A stretch of DNA of 64,000 nucleotides. It comes from Syntrophaceae bacterium UBA2251 (GTDB lineage: Bacteria; Desulfobacterota; Syntrophia; Syntrophales; UBA2251). The position numbers and the translations under genes were made by a program. The first letter of the stretch is position 1. The number at the start of each line of letters is the position of its first letter. The stretch covers positions 7,710 to 71,709 of the forward strand of contig DDXV01000042.1 in NCBI GenBank assembly GCA_002347815.1, given 5' to 3'. Under the pieces are notes generated by a model. The model searched no databases and had not been told where the DNA came from. It saw nothing but the letters and a program-made list of their open reading frames with translations. Below, one piece after another: positions 32,775 through 43,439 of the stretch.

Positions 32775-35700
32775 ATGGACGCCCCGGAGATCTTCAACCT
32801 TCTCGAGAGCCCGCTGACGGAAACCAACCTCATCGAGGCCAGCGCCGGCACGGGAAAGACCTACGCCGTGGAGGGCATCTTCCTCCGCCTCCTCCTGGAA
32901 CGGGGGCTTTCCGTGAAGGAGATCCTCGTCGTCACCTACACGGTCGCGGCGACGGAGGAGCTCCGGGACCGCATCCGCGGCCGGATCCGCGCCGCCGTCG
33001 CCGCGTTCACGTCGGGCGGCCACGACGATCCGTTTCTCGACGGCCTGGTCCGGCGCACGACGGCCCGGGATGAGGCCCTCCGCCGCCTGCGGGCGGCCCT
33101 CCGGGATTTCGACGAGGCGCCGATTCACACGATTCACGGCTTCTGCCAGCGGGCGCTCCGCGAGCACGCCTTCGAAACGCGGGGGACGTTCGACGCGGAG
33201 ATGATTCCGGACGACCGCGCCCTCAAGGAGGAGATCGTCCGCGACTTCTGGCGGCGGCGCCTCTACGGGGCGGCGCCGGAGGTCCCGGGACACGCCCTGT
33301 CGCGGAAGTTCGGCCCGGAAGGCTTCCTCGCGCTGATCGAGGGGCGACTCTTCGATCCCGGCATGCGCATCCTCCCCGAGGCCCCGCCCGTCGTTCTGGA
33401 CGCCCTGCCCCCCTTCCGCGAGGCGGTGGAAGCCGTGCGCCTGGCCTGGCCGGCGGCCCGGGAGGCCGTCGCGGCGTGCCTGCGCGACCCCGGTCTGAAG
33501 CGGAACGTCTACCGGAATCCGGACGCCCTTCTGGCGGGGATGGACGCCTACGCGGCCGCCCGCAGGACCTGGCCTCCGTTTGACGGTTTCGACAGGTTCA
33601 CCGCGACCGCCCTCAGGCAGGGAACCCGCAAGGGCTGCACGCCCCCGGAGCACCCCTTTTTCAACATCTGCGAGGCGCTCCGGGAGCGGGCGGCGGCGTG
33701 GATGGACCAGGCCGACCGGCACCTCCTCTTCCTCAAGGCCGAGCTCTTCCGCACCGTGCGGGCGGAGCTCAGGCAACGAAAACGGCGGCGGAACATCCAG
33801 TGCTTCGACGACCTTCTCCTCGATCTGCGGGAGGCCCTGGCCGGCCCGGGCGGGCCGGCGCTCGCGGAAAAGCTGCGCCTCCGCTACCGGGCCGCCGTGA
33901 TCGACGAATTCCAGGACACCGACCCGATCCAGTACGCCATCTTCGAGACGGTCTTCGGCCGCGGGGACGCCACCCTCTTTTTGATCGGCGACCCCAAGCA
34001 GTCCATCTACAGTTTCCGGGGGGCCGATCTGTTCACCTACCTGCGGGCCTCCCGCGACGTGCGCCGCCGCCACACCCTGCGGCACAACTGGCGGTCCGAA
34101 CCCGCCCTGATCGAGGCCGTCAACGCGGTCTTCCGTCATCCGGGCGGCGCGCCCTTCCTCTACGGCGCGATCCCCTTCACCGGGGCCATCGCGGGCGACG
34201 TCCCGGAACGGGCCGTCCTGACGGTGGACGGAAGGCCCTCCCCCCCGTTCCGCCTCTGGTTTCTCGACGGGGCGCGCCTCGAAGCGGCGGGGGCGGCGAC
34301 AAACCAGGACCGCGCGGCCGGGCTGATCGTCCGGTCCGTGGCGGCGGAGATCTCGCGCCTCCTCGACCCGGGGGCGGGGCCCCGGACGACGATCGGCGAC
34401 GCCCCCCTGGCCGCCGGCGACATCGCGGTCCTGGTCCGCACCAACCGGGAGGCGCGCCGGGTGCGGGAGGCCCTCCGCGCCCTCGGCATCCCGGCGGTCC
34501 TCCACAGTACGGGCAACCTCTTCGACACCCGCGAGGCCCTCGATATCGAGCGCGTCCTGGGGGCGCTGGCCGCCCCCGGGGACGAGGGCCGGATGCGGAT
34601 CGCCCTCGCGACCGACCTGCTGGGCCTGAACGGAGAGGCGCTGCACGCGCTCGGCGGGGACGAGACCGCCTGGGAGGACCGGCTCGCCCGGTTCCGGGCC
34701 TACCACGCCCTCTGGGACGAGCGGGGCTTCATCCCCATGTTCCGACGCTTCCTGGCCGCGGAGAACGTCCGCGAGCGGCTCCTCGCCTTTCCCGACGGCG
34801 AGCGGCGGTTGACGAACGTCCTCCACCTCGCGGAGGTTTTGCATGCAGAAGCCGTCTCCGGGCGACGGGGCATGGCGGGCCTCGTCCAGTGGCTCGCCCG
34901 GCAGCGGGATCCCGGGACGCCCCGGCTGGAGGAGCACGAACTCCGCCTGGAAAGCGACGCCCGCGCCGTGAACATCGTCACCATCCACAAGAGCAAGGGC
35001 CTGGAATATCCCGTCGTCTTCTGCCCCTTCCACTGGGGGGGCGCCAAACTCCGGCCGGGAGAATTCCTGTTTCACGATCCCGCGGACGACTGGCGGCCGA
35101 CCCTCGTCCTCGCGCCGGACGCCGGGCCGGGCCGGGACCTGGCGCTCCGGGAGACGCTGGCGGAAGACATCCGCCTGCTCTACGTCGCCCTGACCCGCGC
35201 CCGGCACCGCTGCTACCTCGTCTGGGGGCCGTTCAAGGACGCGGACGCCTCCGCCCTCGCGTACATCCTCCACCCGCGGGCCGGGGAAGCCGGCGATGAC
35301 GTGACCCCGACGGAGGCCGGATCCACGGGGCTCGACGGCGACACCCTGCGCCGGGAGCTGGAGGCCCTCGCCGCGTCCGCCGCCGGGGCGATCGCCCTGG
35401 AGGAGATGCCGCCGCCGGACGCCGCTCGCCGCGCCGCTTCACCCGAAGCCGCGCCGGTCCTGAGCTGCCGGACCTTCGCCGGCCTGCCGGACCGGGATCG
35501 GCCGATCGCCAGTTTTTCGTCGCTTGTGGCGGACCGCGCCCTCCGGCCGGAATCCCCGGCCGAAATCGGCGATCCCGCCGACCGTCCCGACCGGGACGGC
35601 GAGGCCGGGGCGACCGCCCCGACGCCCTCCGGGAAACCGTCCGGGGCGTTCGCGCTGCCGCGGGGAACAAAAACGGGCAACCTCCTGCACGAGATTCTCG

Positions 35701-36413
35701 AGGAGATCGACTTCACCGCCGCGGCGGGCCCGGCGGCGGAAAACCTGTTCGCGGACAAGCTCGCGGCGTACGGGTTCGACCCGGCCTGGCAGGAGACGGT
35801 CGCCCAGACGGTCCGGCTTGCCCTCGCCGCGCCGCTGGACCCGGATCTCGACGGACTGACGCTCTCCACCGTCGCCTGGACGGATCGTCTAAGCGAGCTC
35901 GGGTTCTACGTCCCCCTGAACCGGATGACGCCGGACCGTCTGGAGCGCCTGCTCGCCGAAACCGGGATCGCGCCGGCGTCGGGCTTCCCGGAAGGCATCG
36001 GCCGGCTCCGCTTCCAGCCGGTCCGCGGCTTCATGCGGGGGTACATGGATCTCGTCTTCCGCCATGCCGGCCGCGTCTATCTTGTGGACTGGAAGACGAA
36101 TTTTCTGGGCGACACCGTCGCGGACTACCGGCCCGATGCCCTGGCGCAGGCGATGCGGGAGGCCTTTTATCCGCTCCAGTACCACCTGTACGCGCTGGCC
36201 CTGCACCGCTACCTGAAGCGGCGCCTGCCGGCATACAACTACGACACCCATTTCGGCGGCGTCTTTTACCTTTTCCTGCGGGGCCTCGATCCGGAACATC
36301 CGGGCGCCACGGGCATCTACCGGGATCGCCCGGCCCGGGAAACGATCGCGACCCTCGAACGGGCCCTGCTGCCCGCCGCGCCCGGAGGCGACGGGAGAGA
36401 GGGGGCTCCATGA
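32775..36413 (+). CDS. recB: Exodeoxyribonuclease V beta subunit (RecB)
   Basis: A 1212-residue 3'-5' helicase and nuclease. Walker A is ASAGTGKTYAVEG near residue 24. Motif II is VIDEFQDTDPIQY, followed by LIGDPKQSIYSFRGAD. Helicase motifs continue with VNIVTIHKSKGLEYPVVFCPF and LLYVALTRARHRCYLVW. The C-terminal RecB nuclease motif reads DLVFRHAGRVYLVDWKTNFLG. All catalytic elements appear intact. It is translationally close to recC and overlaps recD by ATGA. Confidence 0.95.
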   Translation: MDAPEIFNLLESPLTETNLIEASAGTGKTYAVEGIFLRLLLERGLSVKEILVVTYTVAATEELRDRIRGRIRAAVAAFTSGGHDDPFLDGLVRRTTARDEALRRLRAALRDFDEAPIHTIHGFCQRALREHAFETRGTFDAEMIPDDRALKEEIVRDFWRRRLYGAAPEVPGHALSRKFGPEGFLALIEGRLFDPGMRILPEAPPVVLDALPPFREAVEAVRLAWPAAREAVAACLRDPGLKRNVYRNPDALLAGMDAYAAARRTWPPFDGFDRFTATALRQGTRKGCTPPEHPFFNICEALRERAAAWMDQADRHLLFLKAELFRTVRAELRQRKRRRNIQCFDDLLLDLREALAGPGGPALAEKLRLRYRAAVIDEFQDTDPIQYAIFETVFGRGDATLFLIGDPKQSIYSFRGADLFTYLRASRDVRRRHTLRHNWRSEPALIEAVNAVFRHPGGAPFLYGAIPFTGAIAGDVPERAVLTVDGRPSPPFRLWFLDGARLEAAGAATNQDRAAGLIVRSVAAEISRLLDPGAGPRTTIGDAPLAAGDIAVLVRTNREARRVREALRALGIPAVLHSTGNLFDTREALDIERVLGALAAPGDEGRMRIALATDLLGLNGEALHALGGDETAWEDRLARFRAYHALWDERGFIPMFRRFLAAENVRERLLAFPDGERRLTNVLHLAEVLHAEAVSGRRGMAGLVQWLARQRDPGTPRLEEHELRLESDARAVNIVTIHKSKGLEYPVVFCPFHWGGAKLRPGEFLFHDPADDWRPTLVLAPDAGPGRDLALRETLAEDIRLLYVALTRARHRCYLVWGPFKDADASALAYILHPRAGEAGDDVTPTEAGSTGLDGDTLRRELEALAASAAGAIALEEMPPPDAARRAASPEAAPVLSCRTFAGLPDRDRPIASFSSLVADRALRPESPAEIGDPADRPDRDGEAGATAPTPSGKPSGAFALPRGTKTGNLLHEILEEIDFTAAAGPAAENLFADKLAAYGFDPAWQETVAQTVRLALAAPLDPDLDGLTLSTVAWTDRLSELGFYVPLNRMTPDRLERLLAETGIAPASGFPEGIGRLRFQPVRGFMRGYMDLVFRHAGRVYLVDWKTNFLGDTVADYRPDALAQAMREAFYPLQYHLYALALHRYLKRRLPAYNYDTHFGGVFYLFLRGLDPEHPGATGIYRDRPARETIATLERALLPAAPGGDGREGAP

Positions 36414-38266
36414 AAAACGAGGCCAGCGGCGTCCTCTCCCCCCGGTCGCGTTTCTCCCCGCTGGACGAGGCCTTCGGCCGGTTCATCCATCGGATCGACG
36501 GGCGGGGCGCGCCGGAGCTGACCCTCGCCGCGGCCTGGCTCAGCCGCTCCCGGGCCGAGGGCCACATCTGCCTCGATCTGGAGGCAACGCCGGAAGACGG
36601 TTTGCCGGCCGCCGGGGAGGCCCTCCCGCCCCGGCCCGAGGCCGAACGCTGGAAGGCCCTTCTGGAAACGAGCCCCGCGGTGGGAAGTCCCGGGGACCGT
36701 CTGCCGCTCATCCTGGACGGAACCCGCCTCTACCTGTTCCGCTACTGGGCCTACGAGCACGCGGTGGTCCGGACGCTCAAGACCCTGGCCGCCGATGCCG
36801 CGGGCGTTCCGGACGGGGCCCGGCTGCGGGCGGCTTTTGACTGCATTTTTCCCCCGGACGGCGACGTCGGCGCGGAGCGGATCGACTGGCAGAAGGTCGC
36901 CGCCTTCGCCGCGGCGAGACACCGGTTCGCCGTCGTCTCGGGCGGGCCGGGCACGGGCAAGACCTTCACCGTGGCCCGCATCCTGGCCCTCCTCGTCGCC
37001 CAGGACCCCGGCCGCCCCCCCGCCATCGCCCTGGCGGCCCCGACCGGAAAGGCGGCGGCGCGACTGCAGGAGGCCATCCGGGAGGCCAAGGCGACGCTCG
37101 CGCTTCCCCCCGCGCTCGGGGCGGCGATCCCCGAAACCGCCTCGACCCTCCACCGGCTGCTCCAGAGCCGCCCCGGGACGCCCTATTTCCGTTACCACGC
37201 GGATCGCCCCCTGCCGGCCGATATCGTCGTCGTCGACGAGGCGTCGATGGTGGACCTCGCCCTCTTCGCCAAACTGACCGGGGCGCTCCGCCCCCACGCG
37301 CGTCTCATCCTCCTGGGGGACAAGAACCAGTTGGCCTCCGTCGAGGCCGGGGCCGTTCTGGGCGACATCTGCGACACCGGGCGCGATCACGGCTATTCCA
37401 GAGCCTTCGCCGAAGCCTGCCGGCGGGCGACGGGAGAGCGCATCCCGGCGGAAGACACGGCGTCGCCCGGCCTGAGCGATCGCATCGTCTCGCTCCGGAA
37501 GAGCTACCGGTTCGGCGAAACGAGCGGCATCGGCGCCCTGAGCCGGGCCGTCAATGCGGGTGACGCGTCCCGGGCCGGCGCGATCGTCCGGGGCGAGGGG
37601 TCCGGCGACATCGCCTGGCGGGACCTGCCGCCCCCCGAGGCCCTGCCGCGGCTGCTGGCGGCCTGGATCGCGGCGCACGACGTCGCGCCCCCGACGGCCG
37701 GCGACCCGGCCGAGCTCCTGGAGCGCTTCGGCCGCGCACGGATCCTCTGCGCCCCGCGGGAGGGGCCGTACGGCGTCCGGCATGTGAACCTCCTCGCGGA
37801 GCGGTTCCTGCGCGAGGAGGGACGGATCGGCGGAGGCGGCCCCTGGTACGCGGGGCGGCCCGTGATGGTGACGAAAAACGACTACGGCCTGGGGCTGTTC
37901 AACGGAGACATCGGGATGGCGCTGGCCGATCCGGAACACCGGGGCGATCTGCGGGTCTTCTTCCCCGCCGGCGGGGGAAAGGTGCGAAGCTTCCCGCCGC
38001 TCAGGCTTCCGGAGCACGAAGCGGCCTACGCCATGACGGTTCACAAGAGCCAGGGCTCCGAATTCGACGATGTCCTGTTCCTGATGCCGGACCGCGACGT
38101 CCCGGTGCTGACGCGGCAGCTCGTCTATACGGCGGTCACGCGGGCCCGGAGAACCCTGTGGATCGCCGGTCGGGAGGAGATTTTCGCGGCGGCCCTGAGC
38201 CGCCACCTGAAGCGCGCCTCCGGACTCCGGGACGCCCTCTGGGGCGGTGGAACGGTCTGCGCCTGA
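36410..38266 (+). CDS. recD: Exodeoxyribonuclease V alpha subunit (RecD)
   Basis: A 618-residue 5'-3' helicase subunit. The Walker A motif is GGPGTGKTFTVARIL, motif II is VVDEASMVDLALF, with LLGDKNQLASVEAGAVLGDIC after it. The late motifs AAYAMTVHKSQGSEFDDV and YTAVTRARRTLWIAG complete superfamily 1B. The start overlaps the recB stop (ATGA). The order recC-recB-recD without an intervening gene differs from the E. coli arrangement, where ptrA sits between recC and recB. Confidence 0.95.
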   Translation: MKNEASGVLSPRSRFSPLDEAFGRFIHRIDGRGAPELTLAAAWLSRSRAEGHICLDLEATPEDGLPAAGEALPPRPEAERWKALLETSPAVGSPGDRLPLILDGTRLYLFRYWAYEHAVVRTLKTLAADAAGVPDGARLRAAFDCIFPPDGDVGAERIDWQKVAAFAAARHRFAVVSGGPGTGKTFTVARILALLVAQDPGRPPAIALAAPTGKAAARLQEAIREAKATLALPPALGAAIPETASTLHRLLQSRPGTPYFRYHADRPLPADIVVVDEASMVDLALFAKLTGALRPHARLILLGDKNQLASVEAGAVLGDICDTGRDHGYSRAFAEACRRATGERIPAEDTASPGLSDRIVSLRKSYRFGETSGIGALSRAVNAGDASRAGAIVRGEGSGDIAWRDLPPPEALPRLLAAWIAAHDVAPPTAGDPAELLERFGRARILCAPREGPYGVRHVNLLAERFLREEGRIGGGGPWYAGRPVMVTKNDYGLGLFNGDIGMALADPEHRGDLRVFFPAGGGKVRSFPPLRLPEHEAAYAMTVHKSQGSEFDDVLFLMPDRDVPVLTRQLVYTAVTRARRTLWIAGREEIFAAALSRHLKRASGLRDALWGGGTVCA

Positions 38267-38267
38267 C

Positions 38268-38281
38268 CCGGACCGGTCCGG
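38268..38281. other. 14-bp perfect palindrome after recD
   Basis: CCGGACCGGTCCGG reads the same on both strands and lies just after the recD stop. It could fold in RNA or bind a dimeric protein; no T-run follows. Confidence 0.45.
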
Positions 38282-38321
38282 TCGGCGGCGGCGTCCCTGA
38301 GCCACCCGTCTCAATTTTCCA

Positions 38322-38350
38322 TTGACATGGGGTCGACTTCCCGCTATCAA
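38322..38350 (+). promoter_or_regulatory. Promoter of the GAF/PAS membrane protein gene
   Basis: TTGACA (38322-38327), 17-bp spacer beginning TGGGGTC, TATCAA (38345-38350). The start of translation at 38401 follows about 45 bases after the predicted start of transcription. Confidence 0.8.
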
Positions 38351-38400
38351 CACGCCGTAAACACTTTTCCTGATGAGCACGCCCTGCGGAGGACCGCTCG

Positions 38401-39753
38401 ATGATGCACCTTCATGGCCAACAGCTTCCGGAACATCAGCGCGGCATCCTGCATCGGTTTTACGCCATCGCGTTTCTGACGATTCTCATCCCCGTCCTCG
38501 TCGTCTCCTACCTGATCTACACGACGGGAATTTCCCTCGACGACAACCACCTGCTCATGTTCGCCATGACGCTGCTGCTCATGCTGGCGGGGCTGGTCAT
38601 CCTCCGCTATGTCTTCACCAGCATCATGGCCGTGGTGGACATCCTGAAACGGCACACCCCGGAGGACGGAACCCTTCCCCTGGTCATCCGGGAGGACGTT
38701 TCGGAACTGAAGGAGATTTCCGCGTGCCTCACGAACCTCATGAACCGGTTCGAGAAAACGACGGACGAGCTGGACCGGCGGGTCTTCGAACTCAACACCG
38801 TCAACGAGATGGCGGAGATCACCCGCAAGACCCTGCACATGGACGAGCTGCTCAAGATCGTTCTGGAAAAAGCCATGGCGGTGGTCAGGGCGCAAACCGG
38901 ATCGATCTTCACCGTGGACGGCGAAGCGAAACCGCCGCGGCTGGTGGCCTCTTCGCCGCCGGGGACGGTGCCGAACGGAACCTCCGTCAATCTCGAGCGG
39001 TCCTTCATGAAGCGCGTCCTCGATGACCGGAAAACCATCATTGTCCAGAACATCGAGAGCGATCCGAGAACGCTCAAGCCCAACGATCCGAAGTACGGCC
39101 CCCCCTCATTTCTCAGCATGCCCATCTTTGCCGGCCACGCCCTGATCGCCGTTCTCAACCTCGCCAACAAGGAATCCGGGCTCCTCTTCGACGAACTGGA
39201 CGAACGGATCGTTTCCACCATGCTGGGGAGCGTGAGCTTTGCGCTCGAAAACGCCAGGCTGCACTCGCAGATCAAGGACCAGTTGGAGGAGATCCTGGCG
39301 AAGAACGTCACGCTGGAACGAGAAGTCAGGGATCGCCTGCGGGCCGAGGAGGATCTCCGTCGGGTAAACGTCGAACTGAAGGATGCCAACGACCGGATGA
39401 CCGCGGCCTATGACTGGATGCGCGCCAACCGGGATCGCCTGCTCAATCACCGGGACCGGGAAGAAATCGGTTTTGTCGTGGATCGGGAGGGAACGATCGA
39501 AGAGATTACGGAGCGCGCCCTGGAATATGCAGGCAAACCCCGCGGAGAGATGATCGGCGGCAACCTGACGGATCTCCTGGCCGCCCCCGGCCGCGATGCC
39601 TTCAAGGGCGAGCTTCGGCACGCCTGGTCCGGCGTGACGCGGACCCTCCGTGTCGAGATGCTTCAACCGCTGGAATCCGAAACGACCTGCGAGGCCACGC
39701 TGACGCGCCTCACGTCGGCGTCCCGGCGGGCCCTGCTGGTCGTCCTGAGATAG
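38401..39753 (+). CDS. Membrane-anchored GAF/PAS sensory protein without output domain
   Basis: A 450-residue protein. Two hydrophobic helices (about 20-40 and 50-72) are followed by a HAMP-like stretch and a GAF domain (about 140-275: ARAQTGSIF region, ERSFMKRVLDDRKTIIVQNIESD, FLSMPIFAGHALIAVLNLANK). A long coiled coil (about 285-345) and a C-terminal PAS-like domain (IGFVVDREGTIEEITERALEYAGKP) complete it. No histidine kinase, GGDEF or receiver domain is present, so it must signal through a partner. GGAGG precedes ATG 38401. It is convergent with the WD40-caspase gene. Confidence 0.83.
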   Translation: MMHLHGQQLPEHQRGILHRFYAIAFLTILIPVLVVSYLIYTTGISLDDNHLLMFAMTLLLMLAGLVILRYVFTSIMAVVDILKRHTPEDGTLPLVIREDVSELKEISACLTNLMNRFEKTTDELDRRVFELNTVNEMAEITRKTLHMDELLKIVLEKAMAVVRAQTGSIFTVDGEAKPPRLVASSPPGTVPNGTSVNLERSFMKRVLDDRKTIIVQNIESDPRTLKPNDPKYGPPSFLSMPIFAGHALIAVLNLANKESGLLFDELDERIVSTMLGSVSFALENARLHSQIKDQLEEILAKNVTLEREVRDRLRAEEDLRRVNVELKDANDRMTAAYDWMRANRDRLLNHRDREEIGFVVDREGTIEEITERALEYAGKPRGEMIGGNLTDLLAAPGRDAFKGELRHAWSGVTRTLRVEMLQPLESETTCEATLTRLTSASRRALLVVLR

Positions 39754-39844
39754 GAACGCCGGCCTCGCCCGTCCCATCCCCCGAAAACAGACGAAAAGAT
39801 GTGCCGCGCGGCGTCCCCCGCCCGCTTGCCGTGCCGGGGCGCGT

Positions 39845-42800
39845 CTACCGCACCTGATACAACGGATAGTCCTTCCCGAAATGAAGGATCAGCGGCGTCT
39901 GGCTGTGGCCCAGGGTTTTCGAGATATCGGCCGTCGCCTGCTTTGCGTAGCCCCCCAGGCCGACAACGGTGATCCTCCCCTCCGGGTTTCGATCGACCTC
40001 CCGGGGGTTGTCCAATCCCCCCAGCAGGGTATGGGTAAAAAGCCCGTTTCCTTGATAGCCGTCGAGCGCCGCTTGCGTGTCGTTGGCCGAGGCATAAATA
40101 TGCAGCCCCATTTTCTTCGCCAGCACGGAGATGCGGGCATCGTACAAACCGCTGACGATGGAATCGACGCCGCCGGCATGGCAGGTATCGAAAATCAACA
40201 GCTGGTGGAGCGACTTGATTTTTTTGGACATCTCGACGATTTCATTGGAACTGATCAGGCTGTGCTCGCCGAGCCCGCCGTCATAGTCGTGGGTGAGCAT
40301 ATAGTATTGATTGCGAAGCAGGACGCCGTGACCGGCGACAAAGAGGATGAAGCCGTCGCCGGGCTTGATGACGCGCGCGAGGTCTTCAATGCGGCCGAGG
40401 ACGTTTTTCTTGGTCGCCTCCAGATCGCTGATCCCGTCGCGATGAATATTTTCCGGCCGGTATAGGGTGGCGGATTGCGTTGCGAGTTTCGCCACAATAT
40501 CGCCGGCGTCTTTTTTCGCGTATTTCAGATTGACGCTCCGGTCCCGGTATTGATCGATGCCGACGGCCAGGATGTAGAGGTGCGGCTCCTCCGGCGACAA
40601 CGTCGACTGAAATCCGACCGATGTCAGGCGGCTCTGCACGGTGTTGGGACCGTTGAAGGCCGTGACGCTGATTTCGTTCTCTCCGGGCACGGCGTCGATT
40701 TCACGGCAGGCCTCGTAGGCATCGCCTTTCGGATGGCTTTGGACCAGGCCGGGCGCCCCTTTTTCCTGAACCTTGACGCTTCTCATGTCCGCATAAATGG
40801 TCTGGCTGTCCAGGGATACGATCGGCGCCGGGCGGGCGGCCTTGACGGTCTCGCGGTAGAATCCGTCCGATTGAACCAGTTTGCCGTTATGAAACACCCG
40901 CACCTCGCCGATGCCTCCGCCGGCATTGCTGATCCGGTAACAGGCCTTGACGCGGGGCTCGCCGGCGGGGAAATCGGCGGGGAGCCATTGTACGTCCGGG
41001 GGCGGATTCCGAATGGCTTCGTCGATCTTCAGCGTAATCAGGCTGTCAATATCTTCGCCCCTCAGTTTGGCGGTCACGATATCCGGGCGGTAGAAGACAT
41101 CGTAGAACTGATCGATGCCGAAAATGCTGTTCCCCATGCGCAGGCTCAGGTGTTTGTGGCCGTTGGGGGAGGAATTGTAATAACCCTCGGGGGTGATGAC
41201 GACCCACTCGCCGTCCTGGAAACCGATGAAGCGCGCCAGTTCCCGACCGGTCGCCCCGTCCCAGATCCGGGTCGTCCCATCGAACGCGCCGGAGATGATT
41301 CTCGTTCCGTCCGGAGAAAACGAGGCCTCGTTGACCCAGGCCGAATGACCGGCCAGTGTCCGGATCTCTTTTCCGGTCGCGACATCCCACAGCTTGACCC
41401 GATAATCTCCGCCGGACGACAGGATCGTTTTGCCGTCTTCCGAGAAAACGACCGAGCTGACGGTCCCCGCGTGGCCCGACCATGTTTTGAGTTCCTTTCC
41501 CGTGGCGACATCCCACAGACGGAGGGTTCGATCCAGGCCTCCCGATACGATGGACTGTCCGTCGGGCGAAAAAGCGGCGGAGAAAACCGCGTCCGTGTGG
41601 CCCTCGAATTTTCTGATTTCCCTTCCGGTCGCCACCTCCCAGAGCCGGAGGGCGTTGTCCTTCCCGCTCCATGTCCTGCCTCCCGCCGAAAGGGCGTATT
41701 GGCCGTCCGGCGAGAAAGAGACGGTGTTGATATCGCCTTCGTGCCCCGCGAATCTTTTCCATTCCCGGCCGGCCGCGACATCCCAGATCTTGACCCATTT
41801 GTCGCTCCCGCCCGAAATGATGAACCGCTCGTCCGGAGAAAATCGGACCGTGTTCTTCCCGAGGAGAAACTTTTCGTCAATGAAGAATTTCCGCACTTTT
41901 CCATCCGCGGCATTCCAGAGGATGATCGCGCCCTTCTCGCCTTCGGCCCGCGAAAGGACGCTTTTCCCGTCCCGGGAGAAGACCGCGGTCTTCACGATGC
42001 TCTTCAGCTTCCCGTAGCGCTCCGTCTCCTCCCCGGCGTCGATCGTCCACCGGAAGCGGAAGGCGGCTGTCTGCCCGCCGGTCTCGATGTCCCAGAATCT
42101 GACGCTCCGGTCTTCGCTGACGGACAGGGCCTGCTTGCCCGCGGGCGAAAACGACGCCGAATAAACCCAGGCGGCGTTGCCCGTGAAGGTCTTGAGCGGG
42201 ATACCCGTTGCCGCGTCCCAGATCTTGATGGTGCGGTCTTCGCTGCCGGAGACGATATGCCGTCCGTCGGGGGAGAACGAGGCGTCCCCGATCAGAATGT
42301 CATGACCGGTGAAATTCAGGATCTCCCGCGCGGCAAACACATCCCAGAGGTGGAAGACGCGATCGGTTCCCACCGTCATCACCCGGCGGGCATCCGGCGA
42401 GAAGGCCACCCGGGACACTTCGTCCGGTTCGACGGCAAAGGAGCGAATCTCGCGGCGGCTGTCCGCTTCCCAGACCGTGACCGCCGTCCGCTCGTTCCCG
42501 GCCAGGATATATCGGCCATCCGGCGAGAAGGCAATCGCCCGGGTCCAACCGGGCTTGCCCGGAAAGGTGGCGATCTCCCGGCCGGTGGCGACGTCCCACA
42601 GACGCAGCATGCCGTCCTTGGAGGCGGACAGGAGCTCCTTTTCGTCGGGGGAGAAGGCCAGGCCGGTCACCGCTTCGACGTTTCCGGCCAGTGTGCGCAT
42701 TTCCCGCCCCGAGGCGGCATCCCAGATCTTGACGGATTTGTCCGAGCTTGCCGTCGCCACGATCTTCCCGTCCGCTGAAAAAAGGGCGCATTGCACATAA

Positions 42801-43317
42801 TCCGAATGGCCCTTGACCGTCCACAGGGTCGCCCCCGTCTCGAAATTGCGCATTTTCAAGAGCCCCGTCCAGCCGCCGGTGAGGAAAAACGATTCGTCGC
42901 GGGAAACGGCAAAAACATTGATATTGTCGTCGTCGTCGGAAAACGATCTGATTTCCTTGCCCGTTTCCACATCCCAGAGATTCAGAACCTTTGCCGCCGC
43001 GCGGGACATCAGGAATTTTCCCGAAGGAGAGAAGATTACGCGCCCGACGCCGGACGTGTTGCCTGTTTGAACGATGATTTCCGTGTCGTCGGAAATTTTC
43101 GTCCGTGACGACCTTGCGACCGGGGGGGCGGCGTCTGGGGCATCGCGGCCACCCTCCCGCGCCTGCCGCCCAACGCGCCCTCGATCTGCTGGACGGACAG
43201 GCCCTGCATCTGTTCGCGCACCCGCCCCCTGTCCTCCACGGCGGAAGCCAGGGAGACGCCGACGAAGAAGCCGACCAGGCCCAGAACGAATCCCTTGGAG
43301 AGGCTCATGGTCCCCAT
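39845..43317 (-). pseudogene. WD40-repeat caspase-like (C14) protein, interrupted by a homopolymer frameshift
   Basis: Read through one frameshift, this is a 1157-residue exported protein. A signal sequence (SKGFVLGLVGFFVGVSLASA) starts at ATG 43317 behind AAGGAGG. I count 14 WD40 repeats, which would make two seven-bladed propellers. A link region (GYYNSSPNGHKHLSLR) follows, then a caspase-like domain with catalytic His in AGHG (about 997) and Cys in LLIFDTCHAGG (about 1046). The two frames join at a run of seven G on the plus strand (43122-43128). Adding one base restores a continuous frame, and the span is one base short of a whole number of codons. It may be phase-variable, broken, or a sequencing error. 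Substrates are unknown. Confidence 0.78.
43122..43128. repeat. Homopolymer G(7)/C(7) at the frameshift point
   Basis: The signal-peptide frame and the WD40-caspase frame of the minus-strand gene meet at this tract. A tract length of eight would fuse them. Confidence 0.6.
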
Positions 43318-43439
43318 CGGGGCCCTCCTTTCCGTATCTTCTTGATTTCCCGTCAACCGACCGCCCCCTGGATCCCCGGATGGAGGCGCCGGGGCGTCTG
43401 AAACCCTCCCGGCGGGTCTGCCCGGACCTCGCCGGGGCG

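Noticed and set aside
36031..38380. A 687-residue minus-strand frame opposite recD.
   Set aside because: It is low-complexity Gly/Arg/Pro-rich and antisense to intact RecD motifs.
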